From Megamerina dolium (lineage: Eukaryota > Arthropoda > Insecta > Diptera > Megamerinidae), in the NCBI GenBank assembly GCA_963854835.1, contig OY978525.1, forward strand, positions 44,927,554 to 44,991,553: a stretch of 64,000 nucleotides of DNA. Reading direction: 5' to 3'. The position numbers were made by a program, and so were the translations under genes. Positions 19,141 to 30,055 of the stretch are shown here, in pieces (within the stretch, counting starts at the first letter, position 1; each line of letters begins with the position of its first letter). A model generated the notes under the pieces. The model worked only from the letters and a program-made list of their open reading frames with translations. It was not told the origin of the DNA and did no database searches.

Positions 19141-21829
19141 CAGGAGCTCGACAGTTTGAGAAAAGACTGTCGCAAGCTCTTCAATTGTGCTAAAAGCTCT
19201 CACCTAGAATCAGATTGGGCGGGTTATAAATCGGCCCTCAGAACTTATAAATACAACCTCAGCAAATGCCAAAGGGAAGCCTGGAAGAGCTTCTGTAGGG
19301 ATATAGAAGACGCTTCTGACACTTCTAGACTTAGGAAAATCCTTTCTAAATCACCCCATACTCCAAGTGTTCTGGTCAAACCAGATGGAACGTGGACCAC
19401 AACCTCTACTGAAACGCTGCAAACGCTGGTAAATGCACATTTCCCAAACGATCCGTCCGAAACTGAAACCCCGCTTGATTACAAGTCATTACCGTTAGAC
19501 TATTCAATAGTTGCATCGGAGAAGATTACTTGGGCGATAAACACGTTCAAGCCTTACAAATCCCCTGGACCTGACAGGATAATTCCAGTACAGCTACAAC
19601 AGGTAGCCAAACTCATTCTTCCATGGCTAAAGCAGATTTTCATTGCCTGCATAAGCCTTGGCTATATTCCGAAACTCTGGAGACAAGTCAAAGTTGTCTT
19701 CATACCTAAGGCTGGAAAGAGCTCCCATACAAGCCCAAAGGACTTTAGACCAATTAGTCTATGGTCATTCTTACTCAAAACTCTGGAAAGATTACTAGAC
19801 ATCCATCTAAGATACACCATAAGCAGCGACATGCTGTCTCCTTCTCAACATGCATACACAAAGGGAAAGTCCGTTGAAACAGCGCTACATGCGTTAGTTT
19901 CAATTGTGGAGAAATATCTTCATAATAAAGAATTTGTACTAGCGGCTTTCACGGATATTGAAGGTGCCTTCAACAATGTTCAGCCCAGAGCAATCACTGA
20001 GCCTCTTGCACGACTCGGGGTGGAGGTAACGCTTAGCAGATGGATAGAATGGCTATTGAAAGATAGACTCATTACATCCGAGCTGGGTGGATCTACCATC
20101 ACGAAACGTGTAAGAAGAGGAACCCCACAAGGTGGGGTACTCTCCCCTATTCTATGGAACTTGGTAGTTAACGAACTATTACGGGAAATAGAGATGAAGG
20201 GGTGCGGAGTGATTGCTTATGCCGATGACGTTGTCTTGTTGGAGGCTGGAAAATTTCCGGAAATACTAACGGACATTATTCAAATCAATCTCAATATGTT
20301 ATCAAAATGGGCTAAGGATAGAGGCTTAAATGCGAACCCACAAAAAACTGAGCTGATTTTGTACTCCACAAAGCATAAAACACCACCAATAAACGTCCCA
20401 CTCTAGGGGGGGTCCCATTAATTCTGCGAGAAGAAACCCGTTATCTAGGAATAGTCCTAGACCGAAAACGAAACTGGAAGAAAAACATCACTTGTAGGGT
20501 TGAGAAAGCCAGCATTGCAATCTATGCCTGTAAAAAAGCAATAGGGAAAAAGTGGGGTATGCAACCGAAAATTGTTTGTTGGATTTACAAGGCGGTTATC
20601 AGGCCAGTCCTCCTGTATGGGGTACTGACCTGGTGGACTGCACTTACTAAGTCTTCCCATGTCAGGCCCCTTGAAAAAATACAAAGAGCGGCTTGTATTT
20701 TAATAACAGGAGCACTGAGAACAACTGCAACGTTAGCAGTAGAAGTGCTTCTACATCTTACCCCGCTTGACTTACTTGGTAAGCAGCTGGCGGCCAATTC
20801 TGCTTTACGCCTTACTGGCCTGTACCAATGGACATCGAAGTTCTTCGGACATGCTAGCATACTGGAAACTTTTAATATTGAAACTTCACTTGATTATATC
20901 AAGCCGACATATGCCTTTGAACAGAAATTCCTAACCTCCTTCCCTGATAGGTTCGCCTGGGAGGCGGAAGGATTCATGCCAAATTATACTCTCATCTTTA
21001 CTGATGGCTCTAAGCTTAATGGAAAGGTGGGAGCAGAAGTGTATTCCGAATCATTCAACCTTAATATTTCTTTCCGCCTACCGGACCACTGTAGTGTGTT
21101 TCAGGCAAAAGTTAAAGCGATTCACAATGCACTTACTTGGATCAAACAGAGCTTTGTCTCCAGCAGAGACATCTGCATCTTGAGCGACAGCCAAGCTGCA
21201 ATTAAGGCCCTGGACTCATTTCTCGTGAAATCTAAGACCATTCTTGACTGCCGAAAATCTCTTAACGAGATGGCTGAGCAACACAATATTCTCCTGTGCT
21301 GGGTACCCGGACACAGGGGTATATGAGGAAACTGCATAGCTGACGAGCTTGCAAGACAGGGTATAAATGAGCCTCTAACCCAGGAGAATTCTCGGTTAGG
21401 GATCCCGTGCCACGTGCAAGCTTAAATTGGAGGTTAGCACCACTAACGTCTTCCAGAAAAGATGGACGGATACACCCATCTGTAGGACGGTGAAATTGCT
21501 GTGGGCCCTACTCAGCAAGAAACGTTCACGTAAACTTGTCGATCTTAATAGGGTAGATATCTCGACCTGTGGTCACTGGTCACTGCCTCATAGGTCCTCA
21601 CGCTGTGAGATTAGGTCTGGGCAACCTCACTCATGACTTCTGCAGAAGCTGCAGAGATGAGGAGGAACTCGAGACGATGTCACATCTGATATGCACCTGC
21701 CCCGCTTTATGCAAATATCGAAAAAAATTCCTAGGACACTACCATTTGAGTGACCTAGCCCAACTATCCCAGATTGATATTCTCAATCTCCTAAAATTCA
21801 TTCAACGTTCCGGTTGGTTCAGCGAGTAG
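19125..21829 (+). pseudogene. LOA LINE ORF2: RT, RNase H and C-terminal zinc motif
   Basis: The frame 19156-20406 carries RT blocks KSPGPDRIIPVQLQQ, DFRPISLWSFLLKTLERLL, FTDIEGAFNNVQ, RRGTPQGGVLSPILWN and an intact IAYADDVVLLEAG. An extra base in the G run near 20407 shifts the frame. The frame 20559-21326 holds the thumb region and an RNase H with FTDGSKLNG, the glutamate in HCSVFQAKVKAI, LSDSQAAIKAL and WVPGHRGI. A TGA follows GHRGI. The 21569-21829 frame has CRSCRDEEELETMSHLICTC. A TAG at 19136 replaces the second W of a PWWN-type block. The endonuclease half is missing through 5' truncation. Confidence 0.87.
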
Positions 21830-22329
21830 CTAGGTGAAGGAAAAATCCGTGCGACGGTATCACAACGGGCCTAATTCTGGCCTATGTGCGCTCTCTCTCA
21901 TCAGAGTGGGCGGCCGCTCTAACCTAACCTAACCTAACCTATTGCATAAAGTGCAAAAAATACAAAAATGAGTTAAATTTGTCATGCACACCTTTTAGCA
22001 ACAACAGGTCACAAGGAAAAGGTCACCAAACACCTGCACTTAGTGAGGGAGGTCAAGAAAGTAAAGGCCCTAATCGCGGAAATTCTGAGGCCAAATGTTT
22101 TTTCTGTAAGAACCCGGGACACAAGATCGCCAACTGTTATAATCGCAAAGAATGGGAAAAAAGCCAGGGAAACTATGGGGGCCCAGGTACGGCCAATAAA
22201 CCGGGAACTCCAAAATTTTGCTAAAAGTAGGCCAGTTGAAATGGAAGGTGTCAGTCATGCGTCCTTAGCGATTGTTGACACACCCTACAAGTTAGATAGC
22301 AGGATGGCGGAAGTTAGTAGTCAAGCGTC

Positions 22330-22800
22330 CAGGTGAATTGTTAAACCGTATTCCCCTTCCAGTAATAACAAACATGGCTACTGTTTGGGAGTGTTTGATG
22401 TAGATGATGTGTTCATTGAGTTTCCGTATGAGGAAGCAAAAAATGGAAAACTCATTTTACTTGTAGACTCTGGGGCAGATACCAGTTTATTATATCATCA
22501 GTAATTGACGAATCTGTTAGCATGAAGCGACATTTAAGGAAAAATCTTAGTGGTGTATTCGGAGGATTTGTCACCACATTAGGCTCAATAGCAGTCCAAC
22601 ACGAGAGGACTAAAGGTTTGATTTTGGAACTACACTTAATCTCTGAAGAGAGAGGGATACCTGCTGATGGTATCCTAGGTAGAAACAATTTATGGAACCG
22701 ATCGGTTATCAATACTATGAAAAAGAAGAAGAAGAAGTCGAACGAGAGTAATAGAATACTACACACCAATGAGGTTGTAGTACCTGGGAGAACTATGAAG
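22330..22800 (+). pseudogene. pol: SG aspartic protease
   Basis: The block LILLVDSGADTSLLYH near 22451-22500 contains the retropepsin D-S-G-A active site. A stop follows at 22501, and the next frame continues with RGIPADGILGRNNLW, the usual GRN/D block that closes the fold. It would process Gag-Pol; the stop shows it is inactive. Confidence 0.8.
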
Positions 22801-22879
22801 GTTTAAAGTAAATACAAATTTCGAAACAATTATAGTAGAGAAACAGGAAGTATCTCCTAGAATATATTTAGGTGAAACA

Positions 22880-24329
22880 TTGGACAGTGTGACGGACAAC
22901 ACAGTTTATGTCCCAATTCAGGAAGAAGAGGAAGAAATCAATAAGCAAGTAAACAAAATGTTGGAAGACGACATAATTATTCCCAGCTCATCGCCCTTTA
23001 ATTCTCCCATAATTTTGGTGCCAAAGAAAGCGGGAGAAGATGGTAAAAGAAAATGGAGGCTAGTAGTAGATTTCAGGAAATTAAATGACGCCACCATTAA
23101 ACAAGTTTTTCTCATTCCCCGCATCGATGAAATATTAGACCAGTTAGATCATTGTAGATATTTCACTACACTTGATTTGGATAGTGGGTATCATCAAGTG
23201 TTATTGAAAGAATCAGACAGAAAAAAAACAAGCTTTTAGTTCAGGTGTTAGGCACTATGAATTTAATAGAATGCCTTTCGGCTTGACTGGAGCCCATGCC
23301 ACCTTCCAAAGACTAATGAACCATGTACTAACAGGACTTCAAGGTATAGATTATTTTGTCTACTTGGATGACATCGTCGTCTATGGTAGGAACTTGGCAC
23401 AATATGAGTCGCGTTTACGAATAGTATTTGGACTTTTACGTAAACATAACTTGAAGTTAAATACAGAAAAGTGCCAGTTTCTACGTAAAGACCCTGGTAA
23501 GGTGGAATGTGTTAAAAATATTCCTGTGCCAAAAAATAAGAAAGATGTTCAGGAATTTCTAGGTTTAGTAAATTATTACCGGAAATTTGTTGAGAATATG
23601 GCTAGTATGGCACTGCCAACCGACAAACTACTCAGAAAAAACGCGAAATTTGAATGGACAGAAAAATGCCAGAAAATTTTTGAAGATTTGAAGCAAGCCA
23701 TTTGCTCTCCGCCAATTTTAGCCTACCCAGATTTTTCTAAACCTTTTCTGTTAACAACAGATTCCAGCAACGAGGTTGTAGGTGCAATTTTATCACAAGG
23801 TGAAATTGGAAAAGATAGACCAATAGCATTTACGAGCACGGCGCTCAGTGATACCGGGAAAAGGTATTCCACCATCGAAAAGGAATTCCTGGCCATAGTG
23901 TGGGCTGTGAAGAATTATCGAGCTTATCTACTCGGTAGACCGTTCAAGATCTACACCGACCACCAGCCACTGCGGGGAATTGCAAACCTAAAAGATCAGA
24001 CATCACGTTTAGCACGTTTCAGGCACAAATTATCTGAAATTGATTTTGAAATTATTTATAAACCAGGCAAAAGGAACTTGAACTCGGATTCGCTCAGCAG
24101 AGTTCCGCAACCGAATCAGGAGTCAACAATGGTTGTGACTCATTCTATGGCGAGGAATAAAGTCGACGAAACCGAAAGCCAAGAAGAGCCTGATGAAAGC
24201 TTTGATGACGAGTTAGAACTAAATGAAAATGCAGAAAATCAGCAGAACAAGAAAATCAGCAGAACAAGAATGCGGAACTTCACGTTTAGGAGTTCATCAG
24301 GGTGCGTTGAAAACTTATTTCAGGATTAG
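22880..24329 (+). pseudogene. pol: SG reverse transcriptase and RNase H
   Basis: The frame 22880-23239 has SSPFNSPIILVPKK, WRLVVDFRKLNDATIK and FTTLDLDSGYHQVLL. A frameshift in the A run near 23222-23230 precedes the frame 23271-24329, which has MPFGLTGAHATFQRLM, an intact YFVYLDDIVVYG, and then a deletion after KCQFLRKD that removes the connecting YLGH-type block. RNase H follows with LLTTDSSNEVVGAILSQ, STIEKEFLAIVWAV and YTDHQPLRGI. The C-terminus is the usual FEIIYKPGKRNLNSDSLSR. Confidence 0.9.
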
Positions 24330-25010
24330 AAGACAGTACAGGTGGAAAAGTATGCGAAGCCAGATTAAAGAATATGTTAACAATTGTTAAAAATGTAAAA
24401 CTAACAAGAACTTGAGGCTCACGGAAATGCCAATGATATTAACCGATACACCATCTAAGCCATTTGAAAAGGTTTATATGGATATGGTGAAATAAGTACT
24501 TTCTCACTTTTCAAGATGATTTTCCAAAATTTTTCATTTGTGTACTTGTTCCTGATGCAGAATCTAGCACAGTAGCATAAGCTTTTTACAACGAAGTTAT
24601 TACACGCTACAACAACCAAAAATTTTAGTCACAGGTAATGTTAAAAATTTTACATAAAAATTTTTCTCAGATACATGCAATATGATAGGTGTTAAAAAAT
24701 TACATATAACGCCATATCGCCCACAAGCAAACGGTTCTGTAGAAAGAAGTCATAGACCCTTAGCGGAATATGTTAGGGGTTTCGTTAAAGAAGATGGTTC
24801 AAATTGGGATCAGTAGTTGCCGTCAGCAATGCATGTTCACAACAATACAGTACATACTACCATCAAACGAACACCTTTCAGCATACTATACGGGTTTAAC
24901 ACCGACATGCCAACAAATCTAAAAACCAAAAGAACGCTATTGTACAACGCAGAAGACCAAAATAAGTTATTAAAACGAAATGTTCAAAACAAGAATACAT
25001 GATAATTAAA
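24330..25010 (+). pseudogene. pol: SG integrase, heavily decayed
   Basis: Broken frames retain a stretch near 24660-24820 reading LHITPYRPQANGSVERSH, which contains the catalytic glutamate, and 24817-25002 reading HNNTVHTTIKRTPFSILYGF. The zinc finger and first catalytic aspartate are fragmented (a KPFEKVYMDMV piece near 24457). From 25011 to 25191 the sequence is A-rich and has no recognisable domain. Confidence 0.75.
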
Positions 25011-25191
25011 TTTTCAGACTAAAAAAATGCATCCTATTACAAAAATGAAAAAAAAGAAAAAAATGTCCATACAAAAAAAAAATAATAATAAAATTAATAG
25101 CCTGTTGACCATATTAAACAAAATGCATAACAATGCATCACCTGTAGAATAACGTGAGACCAACACTAAAAATAATAAGGCATATAGATAT

Positions 25192-25476
25192 TGTTACGTT
25201 TTTATTCTGTGAGCGTATAATTCTATTTGAATTACCTTGTTGGATCACTGGATTCTGTTAATAATAACTGCAACACTTATTTTATACAACTATATACAGC
25301 AACAATTTATTTAATCTCTATTTACAATCAACTCTGTTTACAATCAACTATTTACAATAACACTTTAATGTACTAGCAACTTTTGCCTCTGTATAGATGT
25401 TTGCGCAGTCACGTTCGATAGTTCAATAGTGTCAGTCACAATAGTGATGAGTAACCAACTATCGATACTCGATACA
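25192..25476 (-). repeat. 3' LTR of LG2, internally deleted (285 bp)
   Basis: Ends match the LG family (TGTTACG at the left, GATACA at the right where others have GTTACA). The segment that in LG1 spans the TATA box region is missing. Confidence 0.88.
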
Positions 25477-25494
25477 GCCCTCCTCTTAACCTTT

Positions 25495-26409
25495 TTATAC
25501 TTCTCCTCGATATGGCGCAAGTCGCTCTAAGTACACTACTTTAAACTTTGCTCTTTTTTTCCAGGCACTTTGAATACGATACACTACGTCATTTATCTTT
25601 GCTATAATCTCATATGGTCCTTCCCAATGAGTCTGTAGTTTAGGGGACAGGCCTTTCTTTCGTTGTGGATTATAAAGCATTACAGGCTCTCCTTCATAGA
25701 ACCATTTCGAATTTGCTTTCAAGTCATACCTGGCCTTCATCTTATCGCTTATCATCTGCGACCGCTCTCTGATGAACTGATGTACTTCATTCAACTGTTC
25801 CCGCTTTTCGCTACTATAGTTACCTTCGGTTGATCTCGTTGGTGTTACGACTCCAAATTTTAAATCAGCTGGCAGTCTTAAATCGTTTCCAAAAATTGCC
25901 ATTGCTGGTGTAGTAGCCGTAGTATCATGTTGTGCGCATCGATATGCCATGAGGAACATTGGTATATGTACATCCCAGTCTCTTTGGTATTTATCTACGA
26001 CTTTTCTCAAATATTCCTCCAAGGTACGTTTAAATCGTTCTACCATGCCATCAGATTGTGGATGCAAAGGTGTTGTACGAGTTTTGTATATACCCAGCAT
26101 ACGGCATATCTCTTGGAATACAACTGATTCGAAATTTCGACCTTGGTCTGAGTGTAACTCCATCGGTACATCAAAACGAGTAATCCATTGGTTGACAAAT
26201 ACATCCGCAACTGTGCTAGCTTCCTGATTTGCAATGGGGTATACTTCAGGCCATTTACTCAAGTAATCTATGACCACCAGAACATACTTGTTTCCTGCGT
26301 TGCTTATTGGAAATGGTCCAGCTATGTCCATAGCAATTCGCTCAAATGGAGCACCCACGGTGTATTGGTGCATCTTACCACGACTTTTCTTAGTGGGACC
26401 TTTGGCCAT
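25495..26409 (-). pseudogene. pol: integrase core and C-terminus of LG2 (open frame)
   Basis: A 304-codon open frame with D in MDIAGPFPIS, D in HSDQGRNF and E in SDGMVERFKRTLEE, and the helix MFLMAYRCAQHDTTATTP that LG1 has lost. The core is intact, but the upstream zinc finger (26450-26839 frame) carries the 38-bp deletion and is in another frame, so a complete integrase is not encoded. Confidence 0.9.
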
Positions 26410-26839
26410 TGCACATTTCTTACACTTCCGAACCCAATCAGCGACATGGTCATGACATCCAACCCAATAAAATCGATTCTTTATTTTCTCGACGGTGATA
26501 CTCAGCTATCACTTCATTTATTCTCGCCTTGGGTACCACTAGAAGATCATTAGTGATTTTTCCATCCTCACTTTCCCATGCTCGGAATAAACATCCGTCT
26601 CGTAAGTGCAGGCTTTGCCACTGCGCCCAGTATGCCTTTGCTATTGAACTCTCATTAGCCATTTCTTGCCAATCTGGACGTATGCCCTGCTCCTTATATT
26701 TCATGATCTTTGAGAGATCTGGGTCGTTCCGTTGATCATCTTGAACTCGTTCGGTGGTCCATGACTCTTCCGACAATACATTCGTAAGACGTATGTTAAC
26801 GATGTGGTTTCTTTCCTGAGAACAATGTTTACTATCCAC
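26410..26839 (-). pseudogene. pol: pre-integrase segment and broken zinc finger of LG2
   Basis: The frame 26450-26839 reads through QRNDPDLSKIMKYKEQGI and ARINEVIAEYH, then leaves the frame where the H2C2 finger should continue. The HX4H part of the finger is removed by the 38-bp deletion; the CX2C part lies in the integrase frame. Confidence 0.82.
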
Positions 26840-28310
26840 GGTGCAAGTACGACGATATGGAGTATAAGCTTTACTACGATGAATGACATCATGATCTTCC
26901 TTTCGTTGTCCTGGTGAATTCGATCTTTGTTGCTTGTGTCGTAGACGACAATTCCGCGCCTTGTGCCCTCTTCGATGGCATATAAAGCACCGGCAAATTT
27001 ATTTTTGCGTTGATTCCTTGTTCTACCTTTAGGCTTTATATTCGATTTATTGCAATCACGCGCTATATGCCCTCGTTTGTCGCAAATGAAGCACTTACCA
27101 TTAAATTTGTTTTCACGTCGACCTGTTGTTCTTCCTTCAGGCTGCACTACTGACTTAACTGCATGACACACTGCTTCAACCAAATCTGATGTTTCTGCCT
27201 CTAGTTGGCGTACACGGGGCACTGGTCGACACATTAAACTGGCGGCTTCATATGTCAAGGCACTACTGACTGTTTCGGCATATGTATTCCTGGGTGACAT
27301 GACTAGGGCACGCTTTGTCTCTCCGTCACGTATGCCATCTATGAATGCCTCTATTTTTATTTTTTCGACGAACTCTTCCGAATTACCAGAGAACGCAAGA
27401 TGACATAAGCGCTCAATGTCAGAAGCAAATTCCTGCAGGCTCTCATTACTCCGTTGCACTCGCGATCTTAACTCCACTCGATGTAACTGACTCTTGTATT
27501 CATTTCCATATTTCCGCTGGAGTGTGTTCATCAGTGACTGATAGCTACCACGATCTTTCTCTGGAACCATCTGTAACACCTCGGAAGCATTACCTTTTAA
27601 TGCGACTATTAAAGCAGCAGTCTTGTCGCTGTCATCCCATTGATTCTTCGAAGCTGTTGTCTCGAATTGAAGCTTGAAGATGTTGAATGGCGTGCTTCCG
27701 TCAAATGTTGGTGGCTTTAATTTGATTGTACTTGAATCTCTAATCACTGATGTGGCTGTTCCATTTATTTTTAGTTGATTGAGTTCGTGCTGTAATTTCT
27801 CGAACTTGTCTTCCCAGTCGTCGACATGTTCCTTCAGCTTATCATCCAACTCATCCACGTGTTCTTTCAGCTCTGTGACTTTGCCATTACTAGCTCCGGA
27901 AATTTCTTGAAATCTAATCTCAATTCCTTTTTGTAGATTTTCGATGACATGTTCTTGGCGAGCCGAATGTTCTTAAAGCTTGGAGTCAATTGTTTTCTGG
28001 AATTTTCCCATAATGTTTTCTTGGCGAGACGCATTTTCTTGTAGCTGTTGTTGCTGCGGTTGCATCATGGTTTTCATAAATTCCATGAGTTGACCACTCG
28101 AATCTATTTTTTTCTCTTCCTCAGCGTGCACAACTTCTTGTATATCGGCTTCCTCGAAGAACTCATGTTCTTCTACATTAATTCCCTTAGCCTCCTTAGC
28201 TTGCCTCAGCCTCACCAGCAGTTCCGCCTTCGCGCCTGATGACGATAGATTCATCTCTACCAACAGCTTTTTAAGCTAGTCCACTTTTTGTTGGTCAATT
28301 TTCACCATCT
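26701..28310 (-). pseudogene. gag: gag of LG2 with SAP-like N-terminus and duplicated zinc knuckle
   Basis: The first part (27973-28310) begins after the primer site and has a SAP-like motif reading LLVEMNLSSSGAKAELLVRL, followed by acidic and Q-rich sequence. A stop interrupts it near 28277. The main frame 26701-27858 has a coiled coil (DELDDKLKEHVDDWED), the capsid-like region (TFDGSTPFNIFKLQFE to RDGETKRALV) and the zinc knuckle CFICDKRGHIARDC, then the degenerate knuckle duplicate also seen in LG1. Confidence 0.85.
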
Positions 28311-28319
28311 CTACAGAAT

Positions 28320-28335
28320 CCCACTTCTGACACCA
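28320..28335 (-). other. primer-binding site of LG2, tRNA-Leu type
   Basis: On the minus strand TGGTGTCAGAAGTGGG begins 2 nt after the LTR and is complementary to the 3' end of animal tRNA-Leu. Identical sites occur in LG3 (52697-52712) and LG5 (60071-60086). Confidence 0.85.
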
Positions 28336-28337
28336 AT

Positions 28338-28487
28338 TGTTTGGTTTTTATTCTGTGAGCGTTTAATTCTATTTGAATTATCTTGTTGGATCACTGGATT
28401 CTGTTAATAATAACTGCAACACTTATTTTATACAACTATATAGAGCAACAATTTATTTAATCTCTATTTACAATCAACTCTGTTTAC
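28338..28487 (-). repeat. truncated 5' LTR of LG2
   Basis: About 150 bp homologous to the start of the reversed LG LTR (with TGTTTGG for TGTTACG), ending abruptly at an R1-type LINE. Confidence 0.85.
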
Positions 28488-29240
28488 TCCACCCGTCACC
28501 ACGTAGCTTTTGGGCCCTTCGTCCGTGTCATACAACAGTAGTCTGTCAGACAGACTGTACGCTGGCGTTTCCTTTGCCTCCAATGCCCTCATAATAAAAT
28601 GCCAGTTTGCCGAGTTGAAGGCATTTTGTACGTCTAGTGTCACTACTGCACAATATTTTTTATCGCCATGCATCCATCTAGTGCCTTCTATGGCCTTGCC
28701 AGCAATGTCCGTCAATTTTCTAATTGCGTCTATTTTCGACCGATGTCTCCTGAAACCAAATTGGTTCTCGGACAGACCAGGTGGTTTCCTTTCTAGATGT
28801 TGTTCCAGACGCGTGCATATCAACCGCTCCAATATTTTGGCCATTGTATCAATCATGCAAAGTGGACGATACGCATTTGGCTCACCCGCCGGTTTATTCG
28901 GCTTCTGAAGGAGGACCAGGCGCTGTTTTTTCCATACTTTCGGGAAAACACCCTCGTTCAAACATCTCGTAAAAAGCTCGGCAAAAGGCTTCGTGTTATG
29001 ATTAATGGCGATCTTCAGAGCCTTATTCGGGATGCCATCAAGTCCAGGCGCCTTGGCGTTACCGAATCTCTCCGCCGCTAAGATAATCTCCGACTCGTCG
29101 ATTGTCACTGCTTCTTCTATTGGGGGTATCACCATATACGGTTGCAAGTCTTGCGCCGGAAAAAGCGTTTTTACTACCTTTCCTAAGAGGATAGGGCAGG
29201 TTGGTGCTTTACCTCTACCACCTCTGACCTTCGACATCAC
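28488..29240 (-). pseudogene. reverse transcriptase of the R1-type LINE (N-terminal half)
   Basis: Blocks in order: GNAKAPGLDGIPNKAL, NAYRPLCMIDTMAKILERLI, NQFGFRRHRSKIDAI, VVTLDVQNAFNSANW and LLLYDTDEGPKSYVVTGG. The frame ends at the LG2 junction before the catalytic YADD block. An MMSKVRGGRG stretch leads in from a frame break upstream. Confidence 0.87.
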
Positions 29241-30050
29241 TATCTTATACGCGGGTTCTCGTCCACCCTTTCACAAAGTTCTTTGAAGCATGAGGAGTTG
29301 CTGCTTTTGATCGCCTGTTTAAACTCCTTGCGTTTCTTTTTGAAGCATTCACGTAGTATTATATGCTCCGGCGTACCTTGGCTTCTTTTGGAGAGACGTC
29401 TTGCTCTATGAACTGTCGTTTGAACTGTCTGGGTTCACGTCTAATATGAGTTTGAAAATTTCTTTATCGAGCGTTTCCACCTTCTACCCTATGGTTTGTG
29501 TTTTTTGTAGACCCCCTCGAATCTGCTTATGATTGCCGACTTCCATCACAATAACAAGGTGGTCGCTATGTGTGTCAAAGTCGCACACCTGCCAGCTTGT
29601 CGATCGAATGAGCGCGCGGCTGGCGAACATAATGTCAATAATTGATCCGCGACCATTCTTCTCGAAGGTATTCTTACCGCCAGTATTGAACAATACTGCA
29701 TCTAGCAAGGAGAACGCCTTGAGCCCCATTCCTCGGCCCATGCATTGAAGTCACCTGCTATTACGTTTGGCGTATTAGTTCTGGCGTCTCACACTAGTTC
29801 GTCTAGAATCCTTTCATAGTCGACTTGCGTCACACTCGACGGAACATAGCAGCTGTAAAAATTGATTCCACAGATCTTCGCCCGCGTATAGTAGGATTTC
29901 CCAAGGAGCGGCTTGTCTTGGATGGAGTTGCTTCCACATGCCCATATGGCAGCTTTGTTTACCTGATCAGAGATCCAGGTTCCTGCGCTTAAATCTTTGT
30001 ACTGCTCGCAAACTATAGCCACTTCTATCTTCTCCTCGTATACTCCTGTG
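29241..30050 (-). pseudogene. endonuclease region of the R1-type LINE
   Basis: Fragments at 29789-30022 (DKPLLGKSYYTRAKICGINFY region) and 29484-29741 (FNTGGKNTFEKNGRGSIID, FDTHSDHLVIVMEVG) carry the endonuclease block with the SDH catalytic motif. A GDFNAW block lies in another frame near 29755. It would nick target DNA; at least two frame breaks are present. Confidence 0.78.
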
Positions 30051-30055
30051 CAGCT

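Larger units (their letters stand above)
19107..21938 (+). mobile_element. LOA-type LINE, 5'-truncated, with fold-back 5' junction
   Basis: Bounded by CTATTGCAT at 19098-19106 and 21939-21947. It carries RT and RNase H domains and a C-terminal CCHC motif, the domain set of LOA/I-group LINEs. The 3' end is a CCTAA-type pentanucleotide run (about 21918-21940) rather than poly(A). At the 5' end, 19107-19122 is an inverted copy of 19125-19140. Confidence 0.88.
18770..22225 (+). pseudogene. gag: SG gag, split by the LOA LINE
   Basis: The 5' part (about 18770-19106) has an early stop near 18844 and then an open, coiled-coil-like frame from 18835. The 3' part (21948-22225) holds a zinc knuckle CFFCKNPGHKIANC (CX2CX4HX4C). 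The two parts are separated precisely by the LINE and its duplicated target CTATTGCAT. Gag forms the intracellular particle and binds RNA. Confidence 0.75.
18261..25191 (+). mobile_element. SG: 17.6/297-like Ty3/gypsy element, interrupted by a LOA LINE, 3' LTR missing
   Basis: The 5' LTR is followed by a tRNA-Ser type primer site, then gag, protease, RT, RNase H and a decayed integrase in the standard Ty3/gypsy order. A LOA LINE splits gag. The 3' end is cut by LG2 at 25192. No env-like frame is seen. Frameshifts and stops occur throughout, so the copy is inactive. Confidence 0.88.
25192..28487 (-). mobile_element. LG2: internally deleted Ty3/gypsy copy, 5' LTR truncated
   Basis: Minus-strand copy with LTR, primer site, gag, the same protease-RT-RNase H deletion as LG1, the same 38-bp zinc-finger deletion, and integrase. 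It interrupts SG at 25191. Its 5' LTR is cut at 28487, where R1-type sequence begins. The 3' LTR lacks about 150 bp internally. LG1 and LG2 proteins are nearly identical in the shared parts. Confidence 0.92.

Noticed and set aside
21917..21940. Telomere or subtelomere boundary
   Set aside because: Only about four CCTAA units, located exactly at the LINE 3' end and followed by its target duplication and by gag sequence.
24330..25191. Envelope gene (errantivirus) after SG integrase
   Set aside because: No signal peptide, furin-like site or membrane anchor is visible; the sequence is decayed integrase and A-rich DNA.
25495..26409. Domesticated integrase gene, because the frame is open
   Set aside because: It lies in a normal LG2 context with LTRs and a damaged zinc finger; an open core alone is not evidence of domestication.
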